From: Dyadobacter sp. CY345
GTDB taxonomy: Bacteria; Bacteroidota; Bacteroidia; Cytophagales; Spirosomataceae
NCBI RefSeq assembly: GCF_021502725.1
Contig: NZ_JAKFFS010000001.1
Coordinates: forward strand, 1,736,001 to 1,800,000
DNA length: 64,000 bases
Direction of reading: 5' to 3'
Positions 60,771-64,000 of the stretch are shown here, in pieces (the first letter of the stretch is position 1; each line of letters begins with the position of its first letter). The notes beneath the pieces are model-generated. The model did not search any database. It saw only the letters and a program-made list of their open reading frames with translations, and was not told the DNA's origin. Both the position numbers and the translations under genes were made by a program.

Positions 60771-60806
60771 ACCAGCTTCTTTCCATGAAAGAAGCTGGTT
60801 TTCTAT
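60771..60806. terminator. Bidirectional intrinsic terminator
   Basis: ACCAGCTTCTTTC (60771-60783) pairs perfectly with GAAAGAAGCTGGT (60787-60799) around CAT, followed by TTTCTATTTTTTT. It serves the 98-residue and the convergent 140-residue protein genes. Confidence 0.85.
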
Positions 60807-60810
60807 TTTT

Positions 60811-61233
60811 TTAGTAAATACGCTTTACAACAACTTTGCTATTAGTAAGCTGCGCCGCATAAGCGCGGGCGTTCTCATTAGGAAGAGAAATGAAAGTTTG
60901 TTTCTTTTTCTTTCCGTCTGTGGTAACCCAGTTTGCAGAATAAATTTCAAACGGAGGAGCTCCGGCATAAATCGGGCGATTGTCTGAATGCACAAAATTA
61001 TCTTCTTCTTCATAAGCCAGTTCAAGATCACTTCCTTCCAGCACTTCACAAATAATTCTCAACTTCCCAAATTCGTCATCTGCCAGGCCTTTGATACGAG
61101 CTTTTCCAAAAAATGGTTCTTCTCCAAATTCCCAACGGTCGTAGTATTCTATGATATTTCCAATCTGAGAATCAATATAATCTGCACTCAATTTTGTGTC
61201 CTGGTCCATGGTAGTAACGGCTTTGTTTAACAT
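60811..61233 (-). CDS. Hypothetical protein (140 aa)
   Basis: The 140-residue soluble protein has an acidic N-terminal helix-rich part and the stretch IIEYYDRWEFGEEPFFGKAR, AYEEEDNFVHSDNRPIYAGA. I do not recognise a family. The ATG at 61233 follows an A-rich leader (GATAAAGAA), typical of local starts; another ATG is at 61209. It shares the bidirectional terminator at its 3' end. Confidence 0.55.
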   Translation of the reverse strand: MLNKAVTTMDQDTKLSADYIDSQIGNIIEYYDRWEFGEEPFFGKARIKGLADDEFGKLRIICEVLEGSDLELAYEEEDNFVHSDNRPIYAGAPPFEIYSANWVTTDGKKKKQTFISLPNENARAYAAQLTNSKVVVKRIY

Positions 61234-61585
61234 TTCTTTATCGGGGTAATCTAATCACGGATTTAGTGATTTAGACTTTTAAGTACTGATATTATTTAAA
61301 CCATTTCAATCAAAAACTTGACTTGCGGTTTTATGAATATTTGCAAATATAGGAACGCCCGTATATCTACAACACAAAGAGCGATTTTTATTAGCGTATT
61401 TGAAGTTAAAATAGAAATAAATTTTATTATTCGGCATTCATCAGAAAAATTTATTTGCCGGACACGTTAAATTGATCTTTGTAAGTTATTTTATATCAGT
61501 AATTTATGGTATAAATTTTAAAAAATAGTTCTAGGAAATCATTTAACGTTGACTAAATCTAAATAGCAGTATAAAACAAAAGAAT
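61234..61585. other. Gene-free AT-rich region between the 140-aa protein and gapN genes
   Basis: About 350 bases (426 to the gapN stop, including its terminator) hold no convincing frame. The part next to 61233 should contain the promoter of the 140-residue protein gene. I see no repeat or RNA-like structure in it. Confidence 0.5.
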
Positions 61586-61638
61586 CCCGCAGTTACCGGA
61601 TATTTTCAGACAATTTCTGAGTTTCCGGTGACTGCGGG
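61586..61638 (-). terminator. Terminator of gapN-like gene
   Basis: CCCGCAGTTACCGGA (61586-61600) pairs with TCCGGTGACTGCGGG (61624-61638) with one wobble. On the minus strand it is followed by ATTCTTTTGTTTTAT. Confidence 0.75.
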
Positions 61639-61659
61639 TGTTGTTAATGCGTGGTTTTA

Positions 61660-63285
61660 TCAGAAAATAAACTTCGTGCTTAAAAAATTCGAGCTGTCAC
61701 TTTTGACGATAGCGTTGATCAGATTGGTGTTACTTTCATTCATTTTAAAAGCGACTAGTGAGCGGATCGAAAATGAGCGAATGGCGTCAGGAATAGAAAG
61801 TGTACCCTCCGCGCTATCCTTCCGGCCCGTGAACGGAAACGCATCAGGTCCGCGTTGTGACTGCGTATTAATGTTTACACGACTTACCAGATTTACCAGC
61901 GGGTCTATCAGCCAGGCAACTTCGTCCGCGTTTTCACTGAAAATGCTAACCTGTTGTCCGTGTGTCGATTCAATCAAAAAATCGATGGTTTCTTCCAAAT
62001 CGTCGAAAGGCACAATCGGGATGATCGGACCAAATTGTTCTTCGCGATACAGTTTCATTTTATCGTTCACAGGGTAAACCACAGCCGGATAAAAGAAAGA
62101 AGCCGCAGAAGTTCCCCCATTTTCGTTCATTATTTTCGCGCCATTTGCTTCTGCGTCAGCGATACAATCGTTCAGGTATTCGATTTTGTTTGGCTCAGGC
62201 AGCGGAGTCAGCGAAACACCTTTTTCCCAAGGCATACCAAATTTCAATTCTGCCACAGCTGCACTAAATTGCTGAATAAATTCATCAGCAATACTTCTGT
62301 GAACCCAGACGATTTTCAGAGCGGTGCAGCGTTGTCCGTTGAAAGACAAAGAACCTGTTATTGTCTCTTTCACTGCAAGACTAATGTCTGCATGTTTGGT
62401 AACAATTGCCGCATTTTTCGCATCAAGCCCTAAGACGGCGCGCAGGCGGTTAACTTTTGGATGCTGTTTTTTCAACTCATTGGCAACCTTGCTGGATCCG
62501 ATCAACGTCAAAACATTGATCTTTCCAGACTGCATGAGCCCTGGAACAATTGCGTTTCCACGTCCATAGATCACATTCACAACACCCTTTGGAAAACATT
62601 CTCTGAACGCTTCTTGTAACGGATAATGCAACAACGTACCAAATTTCGGGGGTTTGAATAAAATAGTATTACCCATGATCAGCGCGGGGATCAAGGTCGT
62701 AAAAGTTTCATTCAACGGATAGTTAAACGGACCCATACAAAGAACGACCCCAAGCGGGGAACGTCGGATTTGTGCCGCTATTCCATCGACAATTTCAAAA
62801 CCTGAAGAATCACGGTCCAGATGTTTCAGCGAATCGATTGTTGCATAAATATATTCAACCGTCCGATCAAATTCTTTCGTCGAGTCAGCGAAAGATTTTC
62901 CAATTTCCCACATGATGAGCTTGACGATAATATCTTTCTGCTCGATCATTTTTCCGGTAAATTGCTCGACATGTTTGATACGGTCGGACACACTCATCGT
63001 CGGCCAGGCGCCACGTCCATTGTCATATGCAGCCACGGCTGCGTTGAGGGATTCCTGGGCTTCTGCTTCGGTACAGACCGGATAACTTCCAATCAGTTTT
63101 CGTTCTAATCCGTTTTCAGTTTTAATACAGATCGGTGAAAACACCTCATGAACAGGTCCGTCCCATTGCTTCATTTCACCGTTGCTCAGGTACTCGCGCT
63201 GATGAACTTCGGAGGGCAGTGAGAATTCTGCCGGAACATCTTTCGCTTCCACAAAGAGGTTCTCTAAAATAGTTTTGAAATCCAT
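61660..63285 (-). CDS. gapN: NADP-dependent glyceraldehyde-3-phosphate dehydrogenase (GapN-like aldehyde dehydrogenase)
   Basis: The 541-residue enzyme has the aldehyde dehydrogenase layout: GVVLCMGPFNYPLNETFTTL and FKPPKFGTLLHYPLQ for the cofactor site, the catalytic Cys320 in SFNGQRCTALKIVW, and the C-terminal RVNINTQSQRGPDAFPFTGR, which fits the phosphate-substrate GapN group. GapN oxidises glyceraldehyde 3-phosphate directly to 3-phosphoglycerate with NADP+, giving NADPH without ATP. At the usual ELGGK position it has GLDAK, so the general-base glutamate is displaced or missing. It is a single gene with its own terminator. Confidence 0.8.
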   Translation of the reverse strand: MDFKTILENLFVEAKDVPAEFSLPSEVHQREYLSNGEMKQWDGPVHEVFSPICIKTENGLERKLIGSYPVCTEAEAQESLNAAVAAYDNGRGAWPTMSVSDRIKHVEQFTGKMIEQKDIIVKLIMWEIGKSFADSTKEFDRTVEYIYATIDSLKHLDRDSSGFEIVDGIAAQIRRSPLGVVLCMGPFNYPLNETFTTLIPALIMGNTILFKPPKFGTLLHYPLQEAFRECFPKGVVNVIYGRGNAIVPGLMQSGKINVLTLIGSSKVANELKKQHPKVNRLRAVLGLDAKNAAIVTKHADISLAVKETITGSLSFNGQRCTALKIVWVHRSIADEFIQQFSAAVAELKFGMPWEKGVSLTPLPEPNKIEYLNDCIADAEANGAKIMNENGGTSAASFFYPAVVYPVNDKMKLYREEQFGPIIPIVPFDDLEETIDFLIESTHGQQVSIFSENADEVAWLIDPLVNLVSRVNINTQSQRGPDAFPFTGRKDSAEGTLSIPDAIRSFSIRSLVAFKMNESNTNLINAIVKSDSSNFLSTKFIF

Positions 63286-63477
63286 TGTCTGACTTTAAAT
63301 AGTTGTTATTTACAATTTGCAATAAATTTACATGTCTTTTTGACAATTATTAAATAAGATAAAATATTCCCCTTGCGAGCCTGTTCTTTTTACCATATCT
63401 AAATAGTTTGTCCCAAAACTATTCTTAAATATTAACTATTCCAATGAACAATATGTATTTATTGAGAGTGTTGTTGC

Positions 63478-64000
63478 CTATTTTACCAGCGAGTTGATAA
63501 AGTTGGAAATTTCTTCGACATCCAGAACCAGGTCAATGTCCACTTTGGCTATGGCGTGTTGAGGCATATAAGGCATTTGAGCAGATTCAGGTTTCTGTGC
63601 AACGACAAAGCCGCCAGCTCGCTTCACCGCAATGAGCCCTTCTGTACCATCATCATTAGCACCGGAGAGCAGGATAGCAACCAGTTTCGGACCAAAGACG
63701 TCGGCTGCAGATTCAAAAGTTACATCGATGCTGGGGCGGCTAAAATTGATTTTTTCAGAGGAGTCGAGTGAGAAAGAACGTTTTTTTTCAATTAATAAAT
63801 GATAATCAGCGGGTGCGAGGTAAATGTTCCCGGGTATCAACGGATCCTTATCTTCAACTTCTTTGGTTGGAATCAGCGTTTTAGTCGACAACAATGAGGA
63901 CAGTGAGGAATCTCCTGAATTTTTACGATGCAAAACTATAATAATGGCTACGGATAAATTGGTCCGTAAATTAGGAAGCATTTCAAATAACACAGACAGA
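63478..64000 (-). CDS. CheB-type methylesterase domain protein (cut by window edge)
   Basis: The minus-strand frame runs open to base 64000, so the N-terminus with the usual SAGG serine motif is outside the window. The visible 174 residues show the CheB methylesterase core: VAIIIVLHRK with the active histidine, PGNIYLAPADYHLLIEK, LLSGANDDGTEGLIAVKRAGG with the catalytic aspartate, and SAQMPYMPQHAI. No receiver domain is seen in the part present. Single-domain CheB proteins in Bacteroidota often accompany PAS/CheR hybrid kinases. A GTG at 63993 should not be taken as start. Confidence 0.8.
   Translation of the reverse strand, partial: LSVLFEMLPNLRTNLSVAIIIVLHRKNSGDSSLSSLLSTKTLIPTKEVEDKDPLIPGNIYLAPADYHLLIEKKRSFSLDSSEKINFSRPSIDVTFESAADVFGPKLVAILLSGANDDGTEGLIAVKRAGGFVVAQKPESAQMPYMPQHAIAKVDIDLVLDVEEISNFINSLVK

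Noticed and set aside
1..64000. tRNA, rRNA, CRISPR arrays, insertion sequences
   Set aside because: I looked for T-loop sequences, repeated spacers, transposase motifs and terminal repeats and saw none that hold up.

Overview
The window is a stretch of chromosome from a Bacteroidota bacterium, most likely order Cytophagales and close to Dyadobacter or Spirosoma. This rests on several points. The clearest promoters follow the Bacteroidota pattern (TTTG, 19-21 bases, TAnnTTTG). Shine-Dalgarno sites are essentially absent. The families present (YtxJ bacilliredoxin, DUF4468, DUF3095, DACNV, the GMC/gluconate-dehydrogenase-subunit-3 pair, a DUF4175-type membrane protein) are typical of that group. 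I saw no rRNA, tRNA, CRISPR array, insertion sequence or prophage. The genus is an inference.

Layout. 1-3050: end of a membrane-protein operon, cut by the left edge. 3.2-4.4 kb: HipA-like kinase and DUF3037 pair. 4.5-7.6 kb: secreted thioredoxin-like protein, a PIN toxin/antitoxin pair whose toxin carries a stop codon, and a three-gene unit ending in a membrane-anchored winged-helix regulator. 7.6-10 kb: secreted sugar-dehydrogenase pair. 10.3-16 kb: bacilliredoxin, DUF4468 protein, MscS channel, frameshifted acetyltransferase, SulP permease. 16-21.6 kb: aldo/keto reductase, a TetR-SDR unit with two matching palindromic operators, a TlpA-like protein without its cysteines, and a quinone-oxidoreductase/AraC divergent pair. 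21.7-29.7 kb: DUF3095 protein, then a molybdenum hydroxylase locus (2Fe-2S subunit, molybdopterin subunit, MocA, XdhC, cysteine desulfurase). 29.8-35.6 kb: mutarotase-like protein, KDPG aldolase, Lrp-EamA unit, DisA-like DACNV protein, ECF sigma with a small membrane partner. 35.9-45.4 kb: large PAS hybrid kinase, AraC regulator with an 18-base inverted repeat, GH26 mannanase-like enzyme, CobW GTPase, CocE-type hydrolase. 45.4-49.3 kb: small unknowns, TSUP permease, MFS permease, cupin.

49.5-57.7 kb is the most distinctive part. Two operons converge on interleaved stop codons. The plus-strand operon encodes a UbiA prenyltransferase, a type III polyketide synthase, a methyltransferase and an FAD oxidoreductase, all overlapping, and looks like a pathway for a methylated, oxidised and possibly prenylated phenolic lipid or quinone. 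The minus-strand operon is carotenoid biosynthesis (crtI, crtB, idi, crtZ) led by a MerR regulator that keeps the W-x9-EH and cobalamin-ligand histidine motifs of CarH-type B12 photoreceptors. No lycopene cyclase is present here.

57.9-64 kb: LexA-like XRE/S24 repressor, SDR/DUF2867 protein, two unknown small proteins, a GapN-like aldehyde dehydrogenase, and a CheB-type methylesterase cut by the right edge.
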